Assembly (NCBI GenBank): GCA_003159055.1
Contig: PMLH01000303.1
Location: 1 to 15,303, forward strand
From: Myxococcales bacterium
Lineage (GTDB): Bacteria; Myxococcota; Polyangia; Fen-1088
Direction of reading: 5' to 3'
Length of the DNA stretch: 15,303 nucleotides
Positions 1 through 6,175 of this stretch are shown piece after piece; positions within the stretch are counted from its first letter, which is position 1, and each line of letters opens with the position of its first letter. Made by a program: the position numbers and the translations under genes. The notes below the pieces were generated by a model, which searched no databases, was not told the origin of the DNA, and saw only the letters and a list, made by a program, of their open reading frames with translations.

Positions 1-6
1 GGCCTG

Positions 7-417
7 TCAACTCTCGGTCGATGATCGCCGAGCCGAGGCCGCACTCTTCTTTGCCCGAAACTTCACGCCGGGCAAACCTTCGAAGTCCGCATCCTGCGTC
101 CACAACGTCGCTTCAATTTGCCTCGCGGTTGCAAGGACGACGCTGTCGGCAAGGGCCAGCTTCGTGTCGGTTCCAATCCTTGCGGCAATCAGCGACAAGG
201 CGGAATCAAGGTCTACGACCCGCCCCTGGTGCATCACAGCTACCGCTTGAAGTGCAGGGCCCTCACCACGTTGCTGGCATACCCGTTTGAATACTTCGAG
301 CAGGCAGATCGAAGGAACCACCAACTCATCGGTGGCCTCGATTGCCGGTGCAAAGAATCCTGCATTCGGCCCATCCGCGAAGTATTCCAGCCAGGCGGAA
401 GAATCAACAACGTTCAC
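7..417 (-). CDS. vapC: PIN-domain toxin of a VapBC-type toxin-antitoxin pair
   Basis: A 136-residue PIN-domain protein. PIN toxins of this type are Mg2+-dependent ribonucleases that cut tRNA, rRNA or mRNA; the target here cannot be read from sequence. The acidic residues expected of the active site are visible: D5 in the opening VVDSSAW, E41 in LLEVFKR, D91 in ALADSVVLATAR, and D109/D111 in TQDADF. Length is normal for the family. The start is GTG at 417-415, sharing the bases GTGA with the stop of the upstream antitoxin gene, so the two are probably translationally coupled and made from one mRNA. The basic, Ser-rich tail (last ~15 residues) is unlike the conserved core. The family is clear; the symbol follows operon layout and family rather than a match to a named toxin. 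Confidence 0.88.
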   Translation of the reverse strand: MNVVDSSAWLEYFADGPNAGFFAPAIEATDELVVPSICLLEVFKRVCQQRGEGPALQAVAVMHQGRVVDLDSALSLIAARIGTDTKLALADSVVLATARQIEATLWTQDADFEGLPGVKFRAKKSAASARRSSTES

Positions 418-620
418 ACGCGATCCTTGTCGCGAGGTACCAGCGTGTTGATTCCTTTCAAGAAACCACGCATCTCGCGTGGAGATCGGACAGGAATGAA
501 CTCGACTCGATCAAGATACTGCAACGCTTCCACCTTTTGCCCGGCCTTCAAACCAAGTGTTTCGCGGATTCGTAGAGGTATGACGACCTGGAACTTTGGG
601 GACAGCGTGACCGTCGACAT
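414..620 (-). CDS. vapB: AbrB/SpoVT-fold antitoxin (VapB-type)
   Basis: A 68-residue DNA-binding antitoxin with the swapped-hairpin AbrB/MazE fold. Residues ~5-45 carry the typical pattern: SPKFQVVIPLRIRETLGLKAG followed by a short strand ending EFIPV. The C-terminal tail (RGFLKGINT...RDKDRV) is the part that in such antitoxins wraps around the PIN toxin. The ATG at 620-618 is preferred to a longer in-frame reading because a strong Shine-Dalgarno (GGAGGAAA) lies just upstream, and because the longer version would run through the promoter/operator palindrome. It is the first gene of the operon and overlaps vapC by 4 bp. Antitoxins of this class usually repress their own promoter, which fits the inverted repeat immediately upstream. 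Confidence 0.87.
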   Translation of the reverse strand: MSTVTLSPKFQVVIPLRIRETLGLKAGQKVEALQYLDRVEFIPVRSPREMRGFLKGINTLVPRDKDRV

Positions 621-622
621 GA

Positions 623-630
623 TTTCCTCC
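623..630 (-). promoter_or_regulatory. Ribosome binding site that fixes the antitoxin start
   Basis: On the minus strand this reads GGAGGAAA, two bases before the ATG at 620-618. It is close to a perfect anti-Shine-Dalgarno match and is the reason for choosing the 68-residue antitoxin over an N-terminally extended reading. Confidence 0.75.
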
Positions 631-668
631 GTACAACGATATGGTAATCTATCATGATGTCGTTGTAC
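631..668 (-). promoter_or_regulatory. Inverted-repeat operator overlapping the vapBC promoter
   Basis: The arms GTACAACGA (631-639) and TCGTTGTAC (660-668) are perfect 9-bp inverted repeats. With one mismatch they extend to 12 bp (631-642 / 657-668), leaving a 14-bp centre. On the minus strand a possible -35 TTGCAC (675-670) and -10 TAGATT (651-646) are separated by 18 bp, so the repeat covers the promoter and ends directly at the antitoxin ribosome binding site. This is the expected layout for autorepression by the antitoxin or the toxin-antitoxin complex. The repeat is plain to see; the promoter boxes are weaker matches. Confidence 0.7.
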
Positions 669-696
669 GGTGCAAGGCTGGCTAGCAGCTCTCGCC

Positions 697-2238
697 CTAC
701 AGACGCGCTTCTTTGATCCGCCGCTGCAGCTCGACCGAGTCGCGGGCGGCGCCAAGCGCGGTGTCGCGCGAGATGCGGCCGGCACGCAGCAGCTCGAACA
801 GCGACGCCTCGAAGGTGATCATCCCGTCCTCGCGGCCGGTCTGGATCTGCGTCGTCAGCTGGTGGGTCTTGCCCTCGCGAATCAGCGCCGCGACCGCGTA
901 GTTGACGACAAGAAGCTCGATGGCCGGGTGGCGCGTGGCCGGCGCGGTGCCGGGCAGAAGCTGTTGCGTGAGCACCGCTTGCAGCGAGCCCGCGACCTGC
1001 TGGCGAATCTGCGCCTGCTGGTGTTCGGGGAAGAAATCGATGATGCGGTCGACGGCCATGGCCGCGCTGCCGCTGTGAAGGGTCGACAGCACCAGGTGCC
1101 CGGTTTCCGCCGCGGTCAACGCCAGCGCCGCGGTCTCGCGGTCGCGCATTTCGCCGACCAGGATGATGTCGGGGCACTCGCGCAAAGCCGCGCGCAGGCC
1201 AGTCGCAAAACTTTCGACGTGCGTGCCCACCTCGCGCTGGTGGATGAGGCAACGCCGCGGCTGGTACACGAACTCGATGGGATCTTCGAGGGTGATGACG
1301 TGGCTTGGGCGGGCGCGGTTCACGCGTTCGAGAATCGCGGCCAGCGTGGTCGACTTGCCCGCGCCCGTGGGTCCCACCACCAGCACCATGCCCCCGACGG
1401 CGTTGGCCAAACTGCCGATGCTTTCCGGCAAGCCGAGATCCGCGAGCGACGGGGCGCGCCGGTTGATCGGGCGCAGGGCCACCGCCAGGCCATGGGTTTG
1501 CGTGAACACGTTCACGCGAAATCGCTGCGCACCTTCGTCGTCGACCTCGGGCGCCACCCACGGCACGTCCACGCTGCCGGCGCTTTCCAGCATCTGCCGG
1601 CGCTTCCCGTCGAGAAGGGAATCGACGAAAGCGCGAATCTCGGCCTCGCCGATCGCGTTGGCGGACGAAGCAGAAAACCCCGCCGCGGTTCGGATCCACA
1701 AGGGTTGCCCGCTCGACACCACCAGGTCGGATACCTCATGGGTCGCAGCCCGCGCGATGGTCGCGGCCAATCGCGCAGCAAGCGCGGCTTGTGCAGGATC
1801 CACGACTGGCGTAGGAACCGACCGCAGGGCACTCGCGGCTTCGGGCGCGGGAGCGGACGGCGGCACGGGCGGGGCGGCTGGCACGGGCGCGACGGACGGC
1901 TGGGGCGCAGTCGCGAGCGCGGGTTTTGCCACTCCGGCAGCCCCGCGGCGCAGCTTGAGTGACAGATTGTCGCCGCTCTTGCGAGCCTCGACGGAAAAGG
2001 CACCCGACTGACCGGCGCGGTAGATGGCATCGCAAGCCCCCGACGCGTTCAAGGTTGCAAGCTCGTCTTGGCTCAGCACCTCGGCGACGAAGGTCTCAAG
2101 CGTCAGCGCGCTCATCGGCGGCATGGTCAGCCCGCGCCCCTTGCCGCCGATCATCACCGGCGCCTCCCGCGCACGCAACACGATCCCGGTCGCTTGCTGT
2201 GCGTCGATCAATGACAAGAGCGAATCGATGGCGGCCAT
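697..2238 (-). CDS. pilT: PilT-family twitching-motility ATPase with extra N-terminal domain
   Basis: A 513-residue type IV pilus retraction-type ATPase: a hexameric motor at the inner-membrane base of the pilus that powers pilin disassembly. Motifs in order: Walker A GPTGAGKST (~289-297), Asp box VITLEDPIEF (~314-323), Walker B DIILVGEMRD (~357-366), His box AETGHLVLSTLHSG (~377-390), and the PilT-type C-terminal signature ALIREGKTHQ (~451-460). Residues ~150-258 form the usual N-terminal domain (RFRVNVFTQTHG...ALRP). A Pro/Ala-rich linker (~105-148) separates it from ~100 further residues that look like a second, degenerate copy of the same domain. Ordinary PilT is about 340-370 residues, so the protein is long. 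ATG at 2238-2236 is preferred to an upstream ATG at 2292 that adds an unlikely 18 residues. No other pilus gene is in the window; it could be one of several PilT paralogues. Confidence 0.9.
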   Translation of the reverse strand: MAAIDSLLSLIDAQQATGIVLRAREAPVMIGGKGRGLTMPPMSALTLETFVAEVLSQDELATLNASGACDAIYRAGQSGAFSVEARKSGDNLSLKLRRGAAGVAKPALATAPQPSVAPVPAAPPVPPSAPAPEAASALRSVPTPVVDPAQAALAARLAATIARAATHEVSDLVVSSGQPLWIRTAAGFSASSANAIGEAEIRAFVDSLLDGKRRQMLESAGSVDVPWVAPEVDDEGAQRFRVNVFTQTHGLAVALRPINRRAPSLADLGLPESIGSLANAVGGMVLVVGPTGAGKSTTLAAILERVNRARPSHVITLEDPIEFVYQPRRCLIHQREVGTHVESFATGLRAALRECPDIILVGEMRDRETAALALTAAETGHLVLSTLHSGSAAMAVDRIIDFFPEHQQAQIRQQVAGSLQAVLTQQLLPGTAPATRHPAIELLVVNYAVAALIREGKTHQLTTQIQTGREDGMITFEASLFELLRAGRISRDTALGAARDSVELQRRIKEARL

Positions 2239-2348
2239 GGTTCCCCACAGAGCAAAAGTTGGGCCTGTTCTGGGTCGGCAAGAGGGTAGCATTGGCGCGA
2301 ACCGCTGGCACGAAGTCCCTGCGCAGGCGCCGGGTACGGGCGCAACCG

Positions 2349-2365
2349 ACTAGTGCGGCACTAGT
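2349..2365. repeat. 17-bp perfect palindrome across the dehydrogenase stop codon
   Basis: ACTAGTGC (2349-2356), a single G, then GCACTAGT (2358-2365). It spans the TAG stop of the minus-strand dehydrogenase gene (2361-2363) and lies in the 122-bp gap upstream of pilT. There is no T-run on either side, so it does not look like an intrinsic terminator. It could be a protein-binding site or a weak mRNA hairpin at the end of the upstream gene. Confidence 0.45.
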
Positions 2366-3341
2366 ACACCCTGCCCAAGAGTGGCTGTCCGTGTAGGAAG
2401 CGTCGGAAGTTGCCGAGAAAGAGCGTGACCAGCCGGTCGTATTCGTCGCCGTGTCCGCCAGCCACGTGCGGGGTGATGGTGCAGCCCCTCTGGGTCCACA
2501 GCGGATGCTCCGGCGGCAAGGGCTCAGGCGTCACGACGTCGAGGTATGCCGCACGCAAATCGCCACGCAAGGCCGCAAGCAACGCCGCCTGATCGACGGA
2601 GGCGCCGCGGCCGATGTTGATGAAGATTGCGCCCGGTTTCATCTCGGCAAATCTCTTGGCGGCGAAGAAGTCCACCGTGTCCGAGTGCGCGGGCAACATG
2701 TCGATGACGAAATCTGCGGTCGGAAGCCAAGCGGAAAGGTCCTTGACCGGGTGGACCTCGACGGTCTCGTCACCACGCGGTGTCCGGCGAAAACCGACCA
2801 ACTTCATGCCGAAGGGCGCCAGCAGCTCCGCCAGCCGCGCTGCGATCGCGCCGTAGCCCACGAGCAAGACCCTCTTGTCCTTATTGAGCAAGAAGGAATC
2901 TGCGCGCGTCAGCGTCGTGTCCCAACCGTGATCGCCATGCTGGTCGCGCAGCGAACGCGGCAGCTGCCTGGCCTCGGCCAACATGAAGGCCAGCGCGTGC
3001 TGCGCGCACGGTTCGGCATATATCGATGAGCTGGTGGTCACTGGCACCGAGCGCGCGATGAGAGCCGCTCGCACGTCCGCGCTGGCAAACGTCGTGTAGC
3101 CCGCACTGGTCAGGTGAACCCAAAGCAGCCGCGCAGAAGCCAAGCACTGATCGACCTCAGGTTGCCCGAGGACCACGTCCGCCTCGGGCAACAAGCGGTC
3201 GGGGCGGCCCAAAGGCTGGTTGTACGTGGGCACCTCGATGGCGCGAACCAGGCGGTGGGGTGAAAGCCCGGAAGTGAGCGCGCCGAGCGCGCTGTCGGGC
3301 AGAGGCAGATTGCACCAGACGGCCAAGGTAGTCGAAGTCAT
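2361..3341 (-). CDS. D-2-hydroxyacid dehydrogenase family NAD(P)H enzyme
   Basis: A 326-residue member of the D-isomer-specific 2-hydroxyacid dehydrogenase family, cytosolic, interconverting a 2-oxoacid and a D-2-hydroxyacid with NAD(P). The nucleotide-binding loop LLVGYGAIAARLAELL is at ~159-174. The catalytic set is intact: Arg in NIGRG (~245), Glu in TPEPLP (~273) and His in TPHVAG (~292). YAEPCAQHALAFML (~108-121) is the conserved helix of the family. Domain order and length are normal. The exact substrate (glyoxylate/hydroxypyruvate, phosphoglycerate, phenylpyruvate) cannot be read. ATG at 3341-3339 is chosen over a TTG nine bases upstream; neither has a clear Shine-Dalgarno, but TATAGT on the minus strand ends 8 bp before the ATG, so the message may be leaderless. 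It lies 122 bp upstream of pilT on the same strand, with no evident functional link. Confidence 0.87.
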   Translation of the reverse strand: MTSTTLAVWCNLPLPDSALGALTSGLSPHRLVRAIEVPTYNQPLGRPDRLLPEADVVLGQPEVDQCLASARLLWVHLTSAGYTTFASADVRAALIARSVPVTTSSSIYAEPCAQHALAFMLAEARQLPRSLRDQHGDHGWDTTLTRADSFLLNKDKRVLLVGYGAIAARLAELLAPFGMKLVGFRRTPRGDETVEVHPVKDLSAWLPTADFVIDMLPAHSDTVDFFAAKRFAEMKPGAIFINIGRGASVDQAALLAALRGDLRAAYLDVVTPEPLPPEHPLWTQRGCTITPHVAGGHGDEYDRLVTLFLGNFRRFLHGQPLLGRVY

Positions 3342-3349
3342 GAACGGCA

Positions 3350-3355
3350 ACTATA
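3350..3355 (-). promoter_or_regulatory. Possible -10 box for a leaderless dehydrogenase mRNA
   Basis: Minus-strand TATAGT (5 of 6 to TATAAT) lies 8 bp before the ATG at 3341. That spacing would put transcription start at or next to the start codon, consistent with the missing Shine-Dalgarno. No convincing -35 box is seen. Confidence 0.3.
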
Positions 3356-3424
3356 GCGCTGCGATCGGCGCTTGCCTGGCGACATCACATTTCTACGACG
3401 GTCAGCGGCACTTCTAACCGCCGC

Positions 3425-3802
3425 TCACTCGACCTGGGCCGTGCCCAGCACCTGGCCTGTGGCGTAGACAAGGCGACTCTTCGAATCGGCCCAAACCGTC
3501 CATTCGATCAGGCGATAGCCGCCATCCTTGTGTCGCATGGGTCGCTGGTAGGTTCGCGGTTCGCCGGCAACGTTGCGGATGATGTCGGAACCCAACTTGA
3601 TCATGAATTGCCGTTCGGCCGGGGGAGCGAGCTCGTAGTAGGCGAAGCCGCGCAATTCTTCCTCGGTCCAACCAAGCGCAGCGGTAAAGGCCGCGTTGGC
3701 TGCGAGGTACTGCCCCAGGTATCCGGTGATGCAGGCCAGCGATCGCAGGCTGTCAAACAGCGCTTGCGTCATCGCTGGTCTGGTCTTGCCGAGCGATTCC
3801 AT
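3425..3802 (-). CDS. Small stand-alone PAS-domain protein
   Basis: About 125 residues, almost entirely one PAS fold: QYLAANAAFTAALGWTEEEL (helix and turn typical of PAS), then a PAERQFMIKLG helix and the later strands with EPRTYQRPMRHKDGGYRLIEW and LVYATGQVL. PAS domains sense ligands, redox or light, or mediate dimerisation; no output domain (kinase, cyclase or DNA-binding) is attached, so it may act as a partner or sensor subunit. The reading frame is certain but the start is not. Candidates are the ATGs at 3802, 3772 and 3892, plus one at 3925 that would overlap the divergent gene and give a signal-peptide-like N-terminus. None before 3892 has a good ribosome site. The 3802 start is chosen because it leaves a short PAS N-cap and clears the divergent gene's leader. 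Confidence 0.7.
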   Translation of the reverse strand: MESLGKTRPAMTQALFDSLRSLACITGYLGQYLAANAAFTAALGWTEEELRGFAYYELAPPAERQFMIKLGSDIIRNVAGEPRTYQRPMRHKDGGYRLIEWTVWADSKSRLVYATGQVLGTAQVE

Positions 3803-3809
3803 CAAACGG

Positions 3810-3822
3810 ATCTTCGGAAGAT
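3810..3822. repeat. 13-bp palindrome in the divergent PAS/WxxGxW gene interval
   Basis: ATCTTC, G, GAAGAT is a perfect odd palindrome 8 bp before the chosen PAS start and about 90 bp before the divergent gene at 3911. Its position suits a regulator binding between two divergent genes. It would be coding if the PAS gene starts further upstream, and a palindrome of this length can occur by chance. Confidence 0.3.
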
Positions 3823-3897
3823 TTGTCCCGCCGGTTGAGTGAGTCAGCGCAGTTCGTTTCGATTGCGCCGCAGCAGGGGCAACGCCTAGCATGATAC

Positions 3898-3904
3898 AAA
3901 GGAG
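3898..3904 (+). promoter_or_regulatory. Ribosome binding site for the WxxGxW protein
   Basis: AAAGGAG, six bases before the ATG at 3911. It fixes that start, which is further supported by the signal peptide that follows. Confidence 0.75.
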
Positions 3905-3910
3905 AAACCG

Positions 3911-5092
3911 ATGAACATCTTCCATGGCGCCCTCTCGGCACGGCCTCTGTTCCGATGGCTCGGTTCCGCCCTCGTGTGTCTTGGACTCGCGACAGGTAGC
4001 GCCACTGCCGACGAGAACGATCGTGTCCCGCATGATCCACACGGCGGCGGGCAGCGCCAACCGCAACGTCAGGGACAACCCCAGCAGCCCCCGCAGGGTC
4101 AGCCCGGACGCCAGCCGGGACCGCAGCAGCAGAACCAGCAGCACCCACCGCACCAGCAGCCCCCGCAGCGCCAGCAGCCGCCGTCTCAGCCTCCCCAGCA
4201 ACCACAGCCTGGACCGCAGCGCGGCTGGGGGGCTGGTCCTGGCGACCACCACGACCAGCATGCACCGCAGGCACAGCCGCGGCAGCCCGAGCCGACGCGC
4301 CCGGAGCACCCGACGCCACACGATCGGCCAGCCGTGCATCCGCCCGAGCCGATGCACCCGGGGCGCCCGATGCCACCGCCGCGCGAGCCCGAACGTCCGA
4401 TGCCTGGTCCCCGCTACGAGCCGGGCCACCCATTGCCGCCACCCGCGCATGTCGAGCACGGACGGCCGTTGCCGCCGCCGCCGCCCCGCTACGAGCCGGC
4501 TCGCCCAGCGCCGCCGCCCATGCACATGGGGCGCCCGCTCGCGCCGCGCCCACCTGTCTACGTCGAGGTCGCGCCGCCGCGCGTGCGCTACGAAGTCCGA
4601 CCGATGCGACCCTCACCGGCGCACATTTGGATCGGCGGCTACTGGGGCTGGGAGAACGGCACCCACGTTTGGATTGGAGGCGAATGGGTCACGCCTCCGC
4701 AGCCGGGCTACGCTTGGGAGGCGCCACGCTGGCGGCGGCACGGCCATCGCTGGGAATACAGCCCCGGCTACTGGCGGCACCATGGCGGTCCGGTCTATGT
4801 CGATCCGGCCGCGCCTGCGCCGATGTACGGCGGCGGTGTCACCATCAGCGGTCGGGTCATGAGCATGCAAGGCGCGCCGGTGCCCGGCATCACGGTGACG
4901 CTCGCGGGAAGCCAGGAAGGTCAGATCGTCACCGACGGGAGCGGCACCTACACCTTCGGCGGCCTGCCGCCCGGATCATACGCCGTGCGCCCGACCGGCC
5001 CCTGCGCCTTTGCGCCCGACGTGGCCAACTTCAACAATCTCTACGGCAGCGTCACCCAGGACATCATCGTCTCTGGCTGCGGCGGCTGGTAG
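3911..5092 (+). CDS. Secreted Pro/Gln-rich WxxGxW-repeat protein with carboxypeptidase-regulatory-like domain
   Basis: A 393-residue exported protein. The signal peptide (~1-33, Arg near the N-terminus, hydrophobic core SALVCLGLA, cleavage after ATA) is followed by a disordered Gln/Pro/His-rich stretch (~45-130). A Pro-rich stretch with an approximate 25-residue repeat follows (RYEP at 168 and again at 193). Next is a Trp-rich segment WIGGYWGW...WIGGEW...YAWEAPRW...WEYSPGYW (~240-290), matching the YXWXXGXW/BcpO-like repeat family found in secreted proteobacterial proteins. Residues ~310-390 form a beta-sandwich of the carboxypeptidase-regulatory-like type (ISGRV...GAPVPGITVTL...TDGSGTYTFGGLPPGSYAV). 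No catalytic motif is seen, so a structural or adhesive envelope role is an inference. It is divergent from the PAS gene and ends 6 bp from the convergent mnmA. Confidence 0.85.
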   Translation: MNIFHGALSARPLFRWLGSALVCLGLATGSATADENDRVPHDPHGGGQRQPQRQGQPQQPPQGQPGRQPGPQQQNQQHPPHQQPPQRQQPPSQPPQQPQPGPQRGWGAGPGDHHDQHAPQAQPRQPEPTRPEHPTPHDRPAVHPPEPMHPGRPMPPPREPERPMPGPRYEPGHPLPPPAHVEHGRPLPPPPPRYEPARPAPPPMHMGRPLAPRPPVYVEVAPPRVRYEVRPMRPSPAHIWIGGYWGWENGTHVWIGGEWVTPPQPGYAWEAPRWRRHGHRWEYSPGYWRHHGGPVYVDPAAPAPMYGGGVTISGRVMSMQGAPVPGITVTLAGSQEGQIVTDGSGTYTFGGLPPGSYAVRPTGPCAFAPDVANFNNLYGSVTQDIIVSGCGGW

Positions 5093-5098
5093 GCCCCG

Positions 5099-6175
5099 TC
5101 AGATCAATCCGATCCAGCCGCGTCCGAGGGTGCGGTCGCCGTCGTAGAAGACGGCGGCTTGGCCGGGAGTGATGGCCTTCACCGGCTTTTGCAGGGTCAC
5201 GTGCAGGCCGCCGTCGGCCTGCACGACGACGGTCGCTGGCGCGCTGGGATGGCGATAGCGAATCTGCACCGAACACGGCAGCGGACGGGCAGGCAAGTCG
5301 CCGTCGAGCCAGTTCAGGTTCTTGGCAACGAATTCCGTCCCGACCAGCTCGTCGGCGCGGCTGGTGACCGTGACCTGACCCGTCTCGGGCGAAATCGACT
5401 TCACCCAACGACGCGCGGTCGCGCCGGCCGGAAGGCCTTTGCGTTGCCCAATGGTAAAGACGTGGATGCCTTCGTGCTGGCCAACCCACTGGCCGGCTTC
5501 GTCGACGATTTGCCCTGCGCGCGCCGGGGCGTCGAAACGCTTGCGCAGCATCTCTGCGAACGACTGGCCTGGGTCGACCAGGCACGCGTCCTGACTTTCC
5601 GGCGTTTCCGCGCTCGGCAAGCTGTGGCTTTTCGCCAGCGCGCGCACCTCAGGCTTGCACAGGTGGCCGACCGGAAAGATGGCGCGGTCGAGTTGGGCGG
5701 GTGACAGTCCCGCGAGAAAATACGACTGATCCTTTGCGTTGTCGCGGCCACGCAAGAGCGTAGGGCGTCCAGCCGCGTTTCGCTCCAGGCGGGCGTAGTG
5801 CCCGGTGGCGACGCGCGGAATGCCGAGGCGTTCGGCCCACGAAAGCAGGATTCCGAATTTCACGCGCTCATTGCACAGAAGGCAGGGGCTGGGTGTGCGA
5901 CCGGCCGCGTAGTCTTGCCAGGCGGGCGCAAGCACGAGCTCGTTGAAATCCTTCACGCAGTCGAGGACGTAGTGGGGAAAACCAAGCAGCCCGGCCACCT
6001 CGCGCGCGCGCGTGATGCCGTCGACTCCGCAGCATGATTTGCTGCCGTGGGCGTCGTGGCACTCCTGCAACTTCAAGGTGACACCGACCAGCGAATGGCC
6101 TTCCTGCTTCAGCAAAGCCGCCGCCACGCTGCTGTCCACACCGCCGCTCATGGCGACTGCGATGCGATCGCTCAT
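5099..6175 (-). CDS. mnmA: tRNA-specific 2-thiouridylase MnmA
   Basis: A 358-residue cytosolic enzyme that adenylates and thiolates U34 of tRNAs for Lys, Glu and Gln using persulfide sulfur. The PP-loop ATP site SGGVDSS is at ~10-16; the catalytic cysteine pair is C101 (in PCLLCNERVKFG) and C198 (in ESQDACLV). tRNA/adenylate-binding segments ATGHYAR (~123-129), KDQSYFL (~148-154) and FTIGQRKGL (~240-248) are present, and the C-terminal beta-barrel (~285-358) ends GQAAVFYDGD...GRGWI. Length is typical. C98 stands where E. coli MnmA has Asp, and C48-C49 form an extra Cys pair. The ATG at 6175-6173 overlaps the stop of the upstream cysteine desulfurase by 4 bp (ATGA), so the sulfur donor and the thiolase are probably co-translated. 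Confidence 0.97.
   Translation of the reverse strand: MSDRIAVAMSGGVDSSVAAALLKQEGHSLVGVTLKLQECHDAHGSKSCCGVDGITRAREVAGLLGFPHYVLDCVKDFNELVLAPAWQDYAAGRTPSPCLLCNERVKFGILLSWAERLGIPRVATGHYARLERNAAGRPTLLRGRDNAKDQSYFLAGLSPAQLDRAIFPVGHLCKPEVRALAKSHSLPSAETPESQDACLVDPGQSFAEMLRKRFDAPARAGQIVDEAGQWVGQHEGIHVFTIGQRKGLPAGATARRWVKSISPETGQVTVTSRADELVGTEFVAKNLNWLDGDLPARPLPCSVQIRYRHPSAPATVVVQADGGLHVTLQKPVKAITPGQAAVFYDGDRTLGRGWIGLI

Noticed and set aside
670..1962. A 430-codon plus-strand frame
   Set aside because: It is fully antisense to the PilT motifs and rich in Arg/Gly/Ala without family features; a shadow.
3753..4616. Long minus-strand frames opposite the Pro/Gln-rich gene, including the N-terminal extension of the PAS frame to 4525
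   Set aside because: Low-complexity Ala/Arg or Arg/Leu sequence is the mirror of the CAG/CCG-rich coding strand; only the PAS part (below about 3892) has real content.
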